From contig NC_088787.1 in NCBI RefSeq assembly GCF_949628265.1, forward strand, positions 23,798,501 through 23,862,500: a stretch of DNA of 64,000 bases, read 5' to 3'. This DNA is from Cloeon dipterum (Eukaryota > Arthropoda > Insecta > Ephemeroptera > Baetidae). The notes under the pieces were generated by a model, which made no database searches, was not told the DNA's origin, and saw nothing but the letters and a program-made list of their open reading frames with translations. The position numbers and the translations under genes are program-made. Shown here in pieces: positions 1 through 12,185 of this stretch (position 1 is the first letter of the stretch; each line of letters starts with the position of its first letter).

Positions 1-3000
1 CGGCCCACTCTTACGAATGCAGATGCCCTGCTGGCTGGAAGGGTAATTTCTGCGACCAGCTCGATGAGAACCCTTGTGCCAGCGACCCTTGCACAAACGG
101 GGCCACCTGCGTCAGAAATGGCGCTAACTTCACTTGCATCTGTCCAGCAGGCTTTGCTGGCGATTACTGCGAGGTATGGATAATATTCATGTGTGGATTA
201 AAAGAATTTGTGGCGAACATTATTCACTTTCAGTTTACGTGCCCACAAATTGCAATAGAATTTCTTATTAGAAAAGTTTAAATTTAAAATTTCTAAGCGG
301 ACTCTATTTTTTGGATTTAATAAAAAATATAGAAATATTTCTGGTATTCTTGACATCTACTACAATGACACATCTCCCTAACTTTAAAAGGGGTTTGAGA
401 GATAAAAATGAGTTCAAACCAACTGCGCTTTTAAAAATAATTAAAATCAACTGTTTTAAGTTGCTATATAAAGTAAGGATTTAATAAAAAAATAAATATA
501 TTTATTTTTTGCCCAGGAGGACCTGAACGAGTGTGAATTCTTACCTTGCGAGAACATGGCCGTTTGCCTCGATTTACCGGGCACCTTTTCCTGCGTCTGT
601 GTGCCAGGGTACTCTGGCAAAAGGTGCGAGCAACTGGAATCCGCTTGCCAGGCGTTCCAGCCGTGCTTAGCGGAGGGAGTTTGCACGGACGATGTGAAGA
701 AGGGTGGGTTTATGTGCAAATGCCCTGAGGGTAGGAAGGGAACACGTTGTGAAGAAGTCACCGACCCTTGCTCGCAAATTAAGTGCCATAATGGAGGCAC
801 TTGCCTACCTGAGCCGAACAGTGAAGTTGGAGTTTCTCTGAATGCAAGGTGATTTGTGCTCTTATATTCAACTGCTTTGCTATTTCTTATCTAAAACTGA
901 GCATTTTTTTTAGTTGAGGTATGTAAAATCATTCAAGTACTTAAAATAACTCATGAAAACACATTTCACACGATTTTCTATCTATTTTTACTCTTTACAA
1001 TTTCCGTGTGTTTCCTCTAGTAATTCTTTACAAAAATTATTTTAAACTTTCAAGTTGTGCATGTTTGGACCCGTATTTTGGCGAATTTTGCGAAGAGAGT
1101 TATGGCGCGTGCAAATCCTTTCCCTGCGTGAACGGCGGGATATGTAGACTGGTGCAGGCAGCACCTGGCTATAAGTGCGAGTGCCCTGAAAATTTCGCTG
1201 GTGACAATTGTTCAGTGGGTAAGCGTCAGTTTCCCTTTCACTAACAGAAATATAGTCCTCATTTTGCGCAGCTCTTCTTGAGGATGGTGTTCTTCAGTTC
1301 CGCGACTCTGGCAACCTTCGTGATTATGTGCTCAAGGAAAATGCAATCAACGTCTCGCTGACAGAGGTTTGTTCACGACTGCGAACATAACTTTTGTGTT
1401 CAGGCCAGACGTACGTTTTTCAGTTCACATTGTGCTCTTGGCTGAGAACCAGGGACACTATCAACTATGGCACACCACTTTCCTATGCAACGCAGGTGCA
1501 GGACAACACTCTAGCCCTCACAGATTACTCTGGGTCAGATTTTCACGGTGTGTTGTTAGACTTCAATTTAAAATACTCTCCACAGATTTGTTGTTTACAT
1601 CAACGGCGAGCGTGTGGTAACTGATGTTTCGGCTAATGACGGTTTGTGGCATCTTGTGTGCCTGCTTTGGAGCTCTCAGGAAGGCTCCTGGCTGCTCTAC
1701 AAGGACGGAGTCAGGGCAGAGGGTGGACGAGGATTGGCCACTAAAACGTCTATACCCGGTACAAGACGTTATAAATGCCCGTTAATAAATATTTACAACG
1801 AAAAAGATAAAATATTTTTTGATCCAAAATAAAATATTCTCCGTGTTAGATTTTTCAATGCCCAATAATTTATTAACTTAATACTAATGGGGAATCTGAT
1901 GCAACTTTTAGGTGGAGGCACGCTGGTTTTGGGCCAGGAGCAGGATTCTCCAGGCGGAAGTTTTAACGCCGAACAGAGCTTTCTTGGGCGGTTGGGCCCC
2001 GTAGCAATGTGGCCTACGCTATTGTCCGACGATCAGTTGGCTACCATCTACGACAACTGTAGTTCTGGGGGCAGTGGGGCAAAGCTCGAGTTCAGCCTGG
2101 CAGCATCATCAGCACCAGCTCTATGGTCGTGGCGAGAAACTCTCGCCGGAATCAAGGGAAATTTACAGGTTTTTTTAATTTTACTTATCTTATGTACAAT
2201 AAAGCTCATCAGACATAAATATATATAAATGATAATCTACTAAGCAGAATCACGAAAACTTGATATTCATCCTGTAATATACCTCTGTTCTTCAATTTAA
2301 GTTGGAGCCACCTGCATTTTGCTCCGGGTGCCCAGATGAGTTGACTTTGGTCAACGGCCGAGTCGTGGCGGAGGGGACGGAGCCAGGGACAGTGGCAACA
2401 TTCATTTGCAACCAGGGATATCGATTAAGTGGCGCTTCCTCGGCTGTCTGCAATAAGCGTGGCACGTGGCAACTCACGAATGGTCACGCACCGACTTGCT
2501 TTAGTAAAAAAATAATTTTAATCCAGAACGAGCATACTGATCAAACTTTATCCGCGGCATTTTGAAAAGGAGTCCAGTGCGGAGATCCAGGCCATTTAGA
2601 GAATGGCTTGGTTCTAGGTGACAACTTTGACTTTGGAGCTACCCTCTTTTACGAGTGTTTTCCCGGTTTTGAAATGATTCAGGGTGACGAGAGGAGAGAA
2701 TGTCTTCAACACGGCAGATGGAGTGGTGACCAACCTATCTGCAAGGGTATAAGGGGAACGTCCTAGTTTACAGTCCAATCATAACACAAAATCTATTTCA
2801 AGAAATTCGCTGCATTTTGCCTGAAATCAAGTACGCCATACTGCACCACTTTGGCTCTGAAGAGGAATCAGTGGGGAACCAAACAGAATACTCTGTTGGA
2901 GAGCAAGTTGAAGTGGAGCTTTTATAGGATTAAATGTGGCAAAATATTTAATGATTTATAATTGCAGGTGTCCTGCGAGGGCTCGAGAACGCTAAAGGGA

Positions 3001-4017
3001 ACCAACCTGCTCACGTGCCTCGAATTTGGCCAGTGGGATCACGAGGCACCGCTTTGTCTTTCTCCGTGTGACGAGCCGCCAAGTGAGATCGATAACTCGA
3101 AGCCAGTGCTGGTGCTGGGCTCCAAAGCTAGGTACCAGTGCTTGCCTGGCTTCGCAATAGTCGGAAACCCTCTGGCAAGGAAATTTTTGAGCTTTTGTAA
3201 TTGCAACTGACAGAGTTTTTCCTGAAGGTCGAATGCAGAGAAAAATGGGGGGCATTGCCAGTATGCGACCAGGTAAAGAGAAATCAGCGGTGCGATGCGG
3301 CACCAAGCGTGGAAAATGGTCTGCTCGTGTCCTTGATCGGTGGATCTGCCACTTTCATCTGCAATGACGGTTACAAAATGATAGGCCAGGATTCAGTCAG
3401 GTTATTGAAAATTTATTCTTAATGATTCACGCTCACAAAAGTGAACCATTGGACCTATTCAAAAAAATAATGCTAATAATGTAACTTTTAAAACGATAAT
3501 GAACTATGCGGATTAAAAATGATTAAATTCAGCATTCGTGCTAGTGCAGTGAGCGCCCTTCCCGGTCCTCCAGTCCTCAGACAGGGATAAAAAGAGCAAA
3601 AAAAAATTTAAAAATTAATTATGTGTATTTTATATACCAGACTGTATTTTCGTTTCATTTTCTTGTTTGTAAAAATATTAAAATAGGTTTTTGTCTTAGG
3701 TTTTCATGTACTTAAAATGCTAAATTTCTCTAAAGTTGCGCACCGTTGATGTTGAATAAATTTTCTGATTTTGTTATTGCATTGATAGATGCATGGAGGG
3801 TGAGTGGACGCCTGAGACACCCAAATGCCTGTTGTCAGGGTGTCCTCGGTTGCCTCCGCTGGACATGGGCAGAATCACAGTCAAGAGTCACGAAAAGGGT
3901 GGACTGGTTGAATACGTGTGTGAAAAAGGCTTTCAGCTGGTCGGGCCAAGGGTACGAAAGTGTAAAGACCAAAGCTGGTCCGGATTCACTCCTTACTGCA
4001 AACCAGCTGTCACTTGA
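1..4017 (+). CDS. SVEP1-like secreted EGF/pentraxin/sushi protein, 3' part
   Basis: Exons: <1-173, 517-848, 1055-1218, 1272-1366, 1409-1533, 1586-1758, 1912-2168, 2302-2503, 2570-2746, 2803-2912, 2968-3174, 3228-3400, 3789-4017. All junction phases agree and give about 804 residues to a TGA; the 5' end lies outside the window. Domains in order: five complete EGF-like modules plus a partial one at the left edge (one with a DLNEC start, as in calcium-binding EGFs), a pentraxin/LamG domain (about residues 222-420, with FTLCSWLRTRDTINYGT), then six sushi/CCP modules, each with four cysteines and a late Trp. There is no transmembrane segment or GPI-type tail, so the protein is probably secreted or matrix-bound. 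Human SVEP1 has the same EGF, pentraxin, sushi order but many more sushi modules and terminal EGFs. One intron (3175-3227) needs a GC donor. Sure of domains; orthology to SVEP1 is inference. Confidence 0.85.
3531..3606 (+). repeat. SINE 3'-tail fragment in the last intron of the SVEP1-like gene
   Basis: This stretch runs from a CTAGTGCAGTG block through GCGCCCTTCCCGGTCCTC to AGGGATAAAAAG and an A-rich end. It matches the 3' end of the 63.2-63.6 kb SINE read on the minus strand. It is a 5'-truncated copy in the sense orientation of the host gene. Confidence 0.65.
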
Positions 4018-4027
4018 CCTCTCCCAG

Positions 4028-4033
4028 AATAAA
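4028..4033 (+). terminator. poly(A) signal of the SVEP1-like gene
   Basis: AATAAA lies 11 bp after the stop codon, with further AATAAA-like hexamers and a T-rich stretch just downstream. Confidence 0.6.
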
Positions 4034-4916
4034 GTTTAAATAATTCTAAATAAAATAAAATTTTATTTTTAAAAATCTGTCTGTGGTGTATCTAATCTAC
4101 CGTAGCGGGAATGAATCTTATAGACAAAAGAAATTCATAAATTGAAATTTCGCATCATTTTTAATTTGTGATGTGCAGTATTCATAACATTATTCGATTA
4201 TTTAAAGGAGCAAACAAGATAAAATAACAGTAATTTCAAATGAATCACTTTTGCGTCAGACTGAATTAGCATTGATAACCGTAACGGCAGACGACAATGG
4301 TGCAAACGTGACGTAACTAGTGCCATACATTAACTACAAATAGATTGTTTAGAAATCAAGGTAAAAACATAGTGTACCCGCTCGACACTACCGTCAAGTC
4401 GGTTGCCTAACTTACTCTGGCCAAGGTTAGCAATGACAATGAGATCATCCATAACATATTCGCCAGCAATGCTCGCCAATCACGAATGACAACACGTTCC
4501 CAAATCATTAAAATTCAAATAATTTTATTTTAACTTTAGATAAATAGCTATTATAAATAACATAAGAGGAGGAGTTTAAATTGAGCTCATGGAAACAGCA
4601 CCTGTGTATCATCCAAACCTCTCCCAATGACTCTAATCTACTCAAAATTTATATTCATAAGTGCTAATTCAGAGAACCTGATTAACCCAATTGAAAATCG
4701 GTGATGGCTTCTTCTAAAAACGCGTTTTTGAATTGAAAATTTATGCAATTTTATTACAACGAATAATTACAGAATGAATTTATGAAGAAGGTTAATTTAT
4801 GACACTATTTTTTGATTCTTATCTAACGAAAGGAGAGATAAACACTCTGATGTGGATCGATGCGACTATGTGGTTTGATCCACTTTTAACCAAAACCAAG
4901 AGGAAATTAATAGACT
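4034..4916. other. Convergent intergenic region, SVEP1-like / MAPEG cluster
   Basis: AT-rich DNA between two converging genes. I see no coding exon. TTTATT at 4750-4755 is a minus-strand AATAAA that could end the first MAPEG transcript. Confidence 0.5.
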
Positions 4917-5500
4917 TTAAACTGTTCTGAAGAAGTCAGCATAATAAATGAAGTTCCTGACGACCATGTAGAGTGTGATCAGGGTTCCGACAATGAAACA
5001 TATTCCTCTCGCAGGTTGGGGCACAGGATAGTATGCGTACACGGCGGTGTGGACGTATCTGACGAAGGTGTAAAGCCACATCAAAACGTGGCACTCAACT
5101 ATGTCCGGCGATGTGCTGATCCACATTAGAGAAATGATCAGGAACATTGGAATGTTCTCCAAATCGTTCAAGTGAGCCCTAAAATATAAATAAAAACGCA
5201 ACATTTGTATAGATATATCTTCCACGCTTTACCTTTTGACTCTAGCGACAGCAGGGTCCTCTTCGGTATTTAGAGTCATGTTTCTTTTGGCATCTTCTTC
5301 ATTTACAGTGACCTGTGCTCACCAAGCAATGTTAAAATTCTTAAATTCGTATAGCTGTATAGGATTACCTTCTTCTTCATGCGAACAAATCCGGTAGAAA
5401 AGGCAACAATGAACATTTTGATGGCCAAAAGACCAGCGCAGTACGCGTAAACCGCGTTCCGTTGCTGCGCTGCCTCGATAACGTTCAATCGTGGATCCAT
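4917..5500 (-). CDS. Mgst1-like: MGST1-like microsomal glutathione S-transferase (copy A)
   Basis: Exons in transcript order: 5500-5369, 5312-5233, 5178-4917, giving 157 residues with intron phases 0 and 2. MAPEG-family membrane enzymes of the MGST1 type conjugate glutathione to lipophilic electrophiles and reduce lipid peroxides in the ER and outer mitochondrial membranes. Family signs are the RAHLNDLENIP signature after TM1, the PQPAR motif before the last helix, four hydrophobic segments, and a length near the usual 150-155 residues. The second intron splits the Arg codon of RAHLN, as in the three neighbouring copies. The start MDPRLNV matches the other copies in its distance to TM1. Exon 3 is nearly identical in nucleotides to copy B, so the duplication is recent or maintained by gene conversion. 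Confidence 0.92.
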
Positions 5501-6052
5501 TGTGACGATAGAATGAATCTGGTCTAACGTTGGCGTCGTTCCACGCTGCTAGGAAATCACTGCTTGCTTGCGCTTTTTAGTGTGCTTTTAATATGCTACG
5601 CCAAGAACCCACTTGATATAGAGAGACTTTATCTCTTTGGAGATTAACGCATTTCATCAACTGCATACGAAAATTGACGCAGACGCGCGGAACAATCGCA
5701 GGAAATGCGATGTCATTGAGAAAATTTGCAATGAGGACATTGATATTTTTAACAAATCAATTTAGGTTATTCTGTACTGTAAAATTTAATAACCATTTCG
5801 CTCTGCTGCACCTGTCAAAAATAGGATGGTATTATTTTTATTATCAAGAGCTTGTAAAATTAATCGTTGAATTCAACCGTAAAATTGTTAAATTATCTGT
5901 AAACATTAAGATTTGGTCACAGTAACTAAGACACAATTTAATCACGCAAAACTTGAATATTAAAGTATTAAATAGAGTTATCTTGCTATATTAAATAGCA
6001 TCAGTGTATTTGTTGTAATAAGTTGTATTGCTTTGCAAAAATAAATAAATAA

Positions 6053-6115
<63 letters not shown>

Positions 6116-6495
6116 CTAGCCACATTGTCACTCTTGATAATTAAAACCTAGATACATAATCTTTGAATTGCCAACCTTAGCGTTAAAATAGACTCAAAAA
6201 GTGAAATTTTTCATCAAAAGTGGCAATCGATTGATGAGCTTGTCTATGTAACGTTCAAGCATATACTTGAACTTTCTTACTGCATTATAGTTTTAAGATT
6301 AATCTAGCATCTACTACGAAAAGAGATAATTTAGTTTTTAGCAAAATCACACACGTTTACACACCTCATCCTTTTATCTTTCAGATGAGAGATTGCGGAT
6401 CAATGCTTCAATGTTTCACAGATTAAAATGATCGTGTGACATATCATTCCAGTGTAAGAACGTCAATTACAAAAATTTATTTTTATCAATTACAT
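5501..6495. other. Spacer between MAPEG copies A and B
   Basis: 995 bp between the start of copy A and the stop of copy B. It holds a simple-repeat block (6037-6112) and TTTATT at 6478-6483, a minus-strand AATAAA close to the stop of copy B. No exon of another gene is visible. Any promoter of copy A should lie in its left part. Confidence 0.5.
6037..6112. repeat. (AAAT)n / (AT)n microsatellite
   Basis: About five AAAT units run straight into roughly 27 AT units. Confidence 0.95.
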
Positions 6496-7122
6496 TTAAA
6501 AGAAATCAGCATAGTAAATGAAGTTTCTGATGATCATGTAAAGCGTAATCAAAACTCCGGTAATGAAGCAGATTCCCCTAGCAGGCTGGGGCACAGGATA
6601 GTACGCGTACACGGCGGTGTGAACGTATCTGACGAAGGTGTATAGCCACATCAAGACATGGCACTCAACTATGTCCGGCGCTGTGTTGACCCACATTAAG
6701 GAAATAATTAGGAAGATTGGAATATTTTCCAAATCATTTAGGTGAGCCCTAATTTGAATGGAAAGTCTAAATAAGCAGGTATAAATAAAGGCAACAAAAA
6801 TTCAAACCTTTTCACTCTAGCAACGGCTGGGTGCTCTTCGTTGCTTAGATCCGTAACCTTCAAAATTTTGGCATCCTCGGGATTGATGACAACCTTGAAA
6901 AATAATTTTCTTTAATATTTTTAATTTAATAAAAGATAGTACTATACAACTATTATAGCATTTTTATGGGTTCAAAAAATTTAATGTGAATTTGAAATAA
7001 ACCTTCTCTTTCTCGCGGACAAATCCAGTGGAAAAGGCAACGATGAACATTTTAATGGCGAGCAACCCAGCATTGTATGCGTAAACCGAATTACGCTGCG
7101 CCTGTTCCAAGATTTCTTCCAT
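6496..7122 (-). CDS. Mgst1-like: MGST1-like microsomal glutathione S-transferase (copy B)
   Basis: Exons in transcript order: 7122-7003, 6893-6808, 6748-6496, giving 152 residues with intron phases 0 and 2. It has RAHLNDLENIP and PQPAR and ends in YYADFF. An in-frame upstream ATG at 7164 would add 14 residues; I chose the ATG at 7122 because MEEILEQ aligns with the starts of the other copies. TM1 (AGLLAIKMFIVAFSTGFVR) and exon 3 are almost the same as in copy A, so A and B form one pair. The second exon is six bases longer than in A and C, within the loop before the signature. Confidence 0.92.
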
Positions 7123-7340
7123 GGCTTCACTGCAGAATGTCCAAAATTGCACTATATTGATCACTGCAAGCTTTCGTAGCGGCTGATTGTACTAAAGCCC
7201 AGTTTACGATAGCATTCTGAGATAAGAAAATGCTAAGCATCAATTCGTTGTCTGTTGCGTAAAATATAGACAAGGTTATAGCCACATTAAATACCAAGGG
7301 TAGTGCTTTTTGTTCTTAGAAAGTTTTTATTGAAAAAATT

Positions 7341-7912
7341 CTACCAAAAGTGTCTGAGGACTCGAACCGACATGTAAAAAGTGATGGCAAGTCCAACTCC
7401 AAAGGAGATTGCTCTTGCTGGCTGGGGCTTGGGTCTAACAGCATAGACAACGGTGTGGGCAATCCTCGCCAAGGTGAATCCCCAGAAGAGGATAAAAGCC
7501 AACCCATAGCTCGGGTTGGTCAGGATGTACAAAAAGGAGACGATTAGGAAAGATGGAATGTTCTCCAAATCATTCAAATGAGCTCTGTTTGTTGAAATTT
7601 TAATTTTATAACTTCAAAATCCTATTGAATAATTACAAACCTTCGCACTCTCTCAACATCAGGATCGTTCAACACCACCTTTCCTTTGGAAATTTTCGCA
7701 TCTTCAGTGTTTGCGTACACCTTCAGTGGATTTAAATAACATTATTGTTTCTTCTTCTGTTATCAAATAAGGGCTACAACCTTTTTGGAAATTCGTGTTT
7801 TGGAGGTCAAGGTGGTGACCCAAAACATTTTGATGATCAAGGTGACTGCGTTAATGGCGTACAACGCAAGCAGAGCGTTGTCCGCATTGTCCTTGCTTTG
7901 TTCGAAAACCAT
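7341..7912 (-). CDS. Mgst1-like: MGST1-like microsomal glutathione S-transferase (copy C)
   Basis: Exons in transcript order: 7912-7781, 7720-7641, 7584-7341, giving 151 residues with the same intron phases (0, 2) as the other copies. The signature is RAHLNDLENIPSF and the second motif is PKPQPAR. TM1 (LYAINAVTLIIKMFWVT) differs clearly from A and B and is nearer to copy D, so this is an older branch of the cluster. TTTATT at 7326-7331 gives a minus-strand AATAAA 10 bp past the stop. Only 218 bp separate its stop from the start of copy B, so the promoter of B must be compact. Confidence 0.92.
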
Positions 7913-8098
7913 GCTGTTTTGGCCAGGCAGTGCAACGGGTCGACTAAAATTTTAGCTGTCACCCTAGCTGCGCTATCTCGTTTTTTATCAGTAGTAAAGA
8001 AGATAATGGAAAGTCCACAAACGAAAATCCAGCATAATTAGAGGGTACATGGGTCCAAAGAAACATTAGTTTTCAGTTGTAGCCAGGTTTGGGGAATT

Positions 8099-8665
8099 TT
8101 ATTTCGGAGAGCAAAAGTGGATGAGAACCTTCCCGGCCATGTAGCAGGTGATACCGAGGCCGACGCCGAAAGAAAGTGCTCGAGCTGGCTGCGGCACAGG
8201 TTTGATAGCATAGACCAGGGTGTGGATGACCCTGGCGCCTGTGTAGGTCCAGAAAAGCGTCTTTGCTACCTCGGGCTCAGGTTCGGTAAGCAGATAAAGG
8301 AACGAGATGCACAAAAAGGAAGGAATATTTTCCAAATCATTCAAATGCGCCCTGTTTTGGATCAGAGTCAATAATGAATTTGAGTTTAAAATAAACGCAA
8401 ATTAAACCTTCTTCTCCTCTCAATTTTATCGTCGGTTCCCAACGAACCATTCAAAGCTTTCGCGTCTTCAATGCTGGGAAATTTCTGAAAAGTGATCGTA
8501 ATCAATAAGTTAATAGTCATTTGATGTGCAACATACCCTTGTAGCAAATCGAGCCCTAGCGGTGAGTGCCGTCACGCCAAACATTTTGAATACCAGAATC
8601 GAGGCATTTTTCGCGTAAAGTGCCAACAGTTCGTTGTTCCGGCTGAATTCAAAGCTCTCACTCAT
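8099..8665 (-). CDS. Mgst1-like: MGST1-like microsomal glutathione S-transferase (copy D)
   Basis: Exons in transcript order: 8665-8537, 8484-8408, 8351-8099, giving 152 residues with intron phases 0 and 2. RAHLNDLENIPSF and PVPQPAR are present. The loop before the signature is unusually basic (ERRRR). It is the most upstream gene of the cluster and groups with copy C by sequence (SFLCISFLYLLT, SFGVGLGIT). Its stop lies inside an AATAAA hexamer (minus strand of 8098-8103); if that is the poly(A) signal, the 3' UTR is only a few tens of bases. Its stop is 186 bp from the start of copy C. Confidence 0.92.
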
Positions 8666-11080
8666 TTTGCTGGTTGTCTACGCAGGCTAATGATTCCAAT
8701 GGAAGCAAAAATCTTTCAAAAGTTTCAACCTCGGATTGGTAAAAACAACTTTTAGCGCTGATAAGGATTAAATTTTTCTTACGCGATTACGTAGTTTGTC
8801 AAGTTTAAGAACGACTTTTTAATTTCACTTCCCGCTCGTCTAATTTCTATATTAATTAAAGCATGATTAGAATAATGAAGTTTTATTTAAAAGTCGGTTT
8901 GCAATTGAACAGGAATATAGCTCCTCTCAGCCATATTTCTTAATTTAAACTCTAAGAAATTCATGTCATTCATATGTTTTTAAATTAGTTTGTCTGTTTC
9001 TATTTTTCCACTAAAAACATTTTATTTTTCTTTCAACTTACTCATTGTTATATGGCAAATATGTTTTTGTTTCTAGTTGAAAAAACAATGCTCACATAAT
9101 GGTTTTCGAAATGTCCTTGAAAACGCTTCTAAATAAGAAACAAAGTGATTTGAACTCCGTTAGATCAATCACGTCTAAATGGACTTCTTTTCATTCTTGC
9201 ACGTCTAGTAATGACTAAATTGTAGTGCTAAGAAGTTGTTGCTGCTTCACTTTGTTTTTACATGCGTTTAATCCAGCGCGCCGAGAGTTCACTGCGCTCT
9301 GATTGATGCGGAAAATAATAGGCATAAAGACAGGAAATTTGCATTCTGCCGAGAAATAAATTTAACGCCAGGCCTGTTATTACTCTGCAGTGCTGGAGAG
9401 AGAGGATCCGAGAACTCGAAATGATACACGGTCAGCCCGTGATTTGCATACAAAACGCGTCCGAGAAAAATGATTCGCTCCTGTTGTGCGTTGCGTCTGT
9501 TCTATTCTATAACGGAGACGAACATTACTCATTGTTCTCTCGTTTTGAAAGTCGAATTTGGCGAGTGAGGAGGAAATGGCACTCTCGCTTCTGCTCGCTC
9601 TACTGATTTAATTAAAATGTGTTCTCACGAGAAATGACTTATTATGCACCACTTATATATAAATTTCAAGAGCTGTATGTGCTACAAACATGCTTCATAT
9701 TGGCTGGCCCTGAGTTGAGGAAATTTAAAAAATGATCAGAATGGAGTATATTCTTGTTTATTCTCATCATGTCATAATACAAATTCAGTACAAATATAGT
9801 ACATGTCAAAGTCACAAATTAACGATGAGTAAAAGGCAACAAAGCTAGCGATTAAACAGACCGAATTCATTGCAATGCGCGCGGAGTATTTTGTTTTTAT
9901 ATCTTTGGTGATAATTATACTCTCTAGTTTTACAGATAACTATTTTTGTTTTAATACAACAATGCTTGACCAGAAAGATTGGGCCAAAGCGAATCCAGAA
10001 CATCAAAATTCAACAAATTAATAATTGCTCCCGTGTGCTATTAGGAGTTACATTTTGACACCATCCTGAGACCGTCTTCTTGAGCAACAATACCTAACAG
10101 AGCATTTGCCAATACATAATAAGAAAGTGTTTCCTCGTGATACTGCTAAAATTGCTCCATATGAATAAAATTAAAGTTGTCAATTGGACCCCGTTACTAA
10201 GAGGAACGTTTGGTAGTTTTGGCTTAGTATTTAAAACAACTGTAGGTGCTGGGGGATAATGAAATTAGGGGATAATTTTCAAGTCCAGCTCTGCAATTCA
10301 TTATTTTTTCATGCAATATATTTGTCAGATAGTGATATTTATTTTGATTAGTTAACCTTCTCCAAAATTAAGTGTCGTCTCAAATTACTTACATTTTTGT
10401 CTTTTCTTAATTGCACTTGCTCACTTGCTCATACCTTCTAACACCGTATTTTTCATTTCGATGACGGTTATTCAAATAGGTTAAAAATAATGCATTATAA
10501 AAATAAATAAGTAAATTTCCTTTCTAGCGTGTCTCCAAGCAACACGATCAAAGGACGTTATTTTTTAGCCTTCAAAACTTAATTTAGAGCAGCAAGTATT
10601 GTAAAATGTGAAAGATCAGATTCACAAATTATTTTTTAAATAAAAGAGGCGATGCACGCAAACGGCAAACAAATGCATGTCAAGGTGAAATGAAATTTTT
10701 GAAAACAGATAATATAATATATGCTATTGATATTAGTCATAAGGTATCTTGATTTTTCTTAAATAAAAATTATATAGTTATAAAAATCGATTGAAATAAA
10801 AAATTGTTCAAATTCATTTCATTCATTCGAAATTCTTTGTTTGTGTTTACCGAACTGTCAAAACTGGGCACGGAAGTGCAGCTGCTTTGGTGTGTCGGCG
10901 GTACGCGGCGTGGCTGTGCACCAGCGGCAGCGCGAGTGCATTCGCATTGGAGGCAGTCAGCTTGGCTGGCGGTGAGCATGGGCAGCGTGCGAGCGGCGTT
11001 GTCAGGCCCTGAACCAGCCAACAGCCCGCAAGGCAGCAGAGCTCGTTCATTTTTTATGCCGTAGTGCCACTCACTCAATC
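8666..11080. other. Intergenic region between the MAPEG cluster and the GC island
   Basis: AT-rich, with many short open frames that show no family motif or splice logic. The part next to 8665 presumably holds the promoter of MAPEG copy D. I see no gene here. Confidence 0.5.
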
Positions 11081-11262
11081 GCTTTGATATCGCGGCGGCC
11101 GCGGCGGCGGGCGAGTCACGTGACCCGGCTGCGCACGCTCATTATCGACCTCGCGCTCCTACCTGCGTGCTGCGACTGCTGCGAGTGCTGATCTCCTCAG
11201 GTAACCCCAGACGCATTCCAGTCGTCGGTTGCCAGCCGATTCCTCCGCCCTGAGCCATGCAG
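11081..11262 (+). promoter_or_regulatory. GC-rich island with candidate DAPK first exon
   Basis: A sharp rise in G+C and CpG in AT-rich surroundings, with a CACGTG E-box near 11119, ends in GAGCC-ATG-CAG followed by a consensus donor GTGAGT at 11263. The ATG has a purine at -3. If this exon splices to the AG at 15636-15637, it supplies Met-Gln and joins in frame to the kinase gene. The acceptor has a poor pyrimidine tract, so the link is uncertain; this could equally be the first exon of a non-coding transcript. Confidence 0.4.
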
Positions 11263-12165
11263 GTGAGTCCACGGGGTTGCGCCCCACGCGTCGGCCGGGG
11301 CGCCGGGGGGTGCTAGTTCGCGATTTTCCGAGAACCGCACCGGCCGCGGATGGAGATAAGATTAAAGCTCATCTCACGTCAGGTGCAGAATACCTGATTT
11401 AGTTTCTTGATCGGTTTTGTTTACCCACGCAAAATATTGTGAACATTTTTTGCTTTAAATTGTTTTAAGCCCTGCGTTCCTACAACAAAAGATTAATTTT
11501 TACAAAATCCAAATTTTATTTTAAACATTTAAAACTATTAAGTCATATACCACGCAGAAACTAACTGGCAAGTTTTGCAAATGCTCGGACAACTCTTGGC
11601 TTTAGTTGAATCAAATAATTGTGACACTTGAAGCTTTAACCAATTTTTAAATTGTAGTAAGTAAATATTATCCATTTAGGAAATTTGTGTGTTATATAAT
11701 TAACACATAATAATAATTATAATAATTATATTTTAAGTAGAGTTTACTTAACAATTTTACGAAAAATAGTTAATTTTCAAAAAGCATTATTTGTCTTTTT
11801 AATTTCAAAATTAAACTCTTTATCGATTTTTGTTGTTTGTTTTAGATTTAATTTTAGTACATCAGAAAAAATACTCAAATCTGCCGCAAATTGAATCAAG
11901 AATAAATTTATTATTTAATGACAGTGACAGTTCATGATGTGTTAGCTGCTTGCGCAAGAAATTAAAAAACTCATATTTAAAAAATCCATATTGAGGAATC
12001 GTTCAATATGTGCAACGAGAGTTTATCGCACTTCAAAAAGGGCTTATTCATTCTCTTTTTTGCTAAAAGAAGGAAGGGGCTCGTAGAAAGAATCAATGGG
12101 AGATATGACCCAAAGAGCTTTGATCAAAATTTACGAAGGTCCATAGCAGGCACAACTGAAATATG

Positions 12166-12185
12166 AAATCTCTCTCTCTCTCTCG
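12166..12185. repeat. (CT)n simple repeat
   Basis: An uninterrupted run of about nine CT units. Confidence 0.85.

Noticed and set aside
6037-6112. AT-rich tract as replication or matrix-attachment element
   Set aside because: A plain microsatellite; nothing beyond base composition supports a function.
10770-11078. Overlapping open frames on both strands at the left of the GC island
   Set aside because: Typical of GC-rich sequence; no conserved residues or splice logic.
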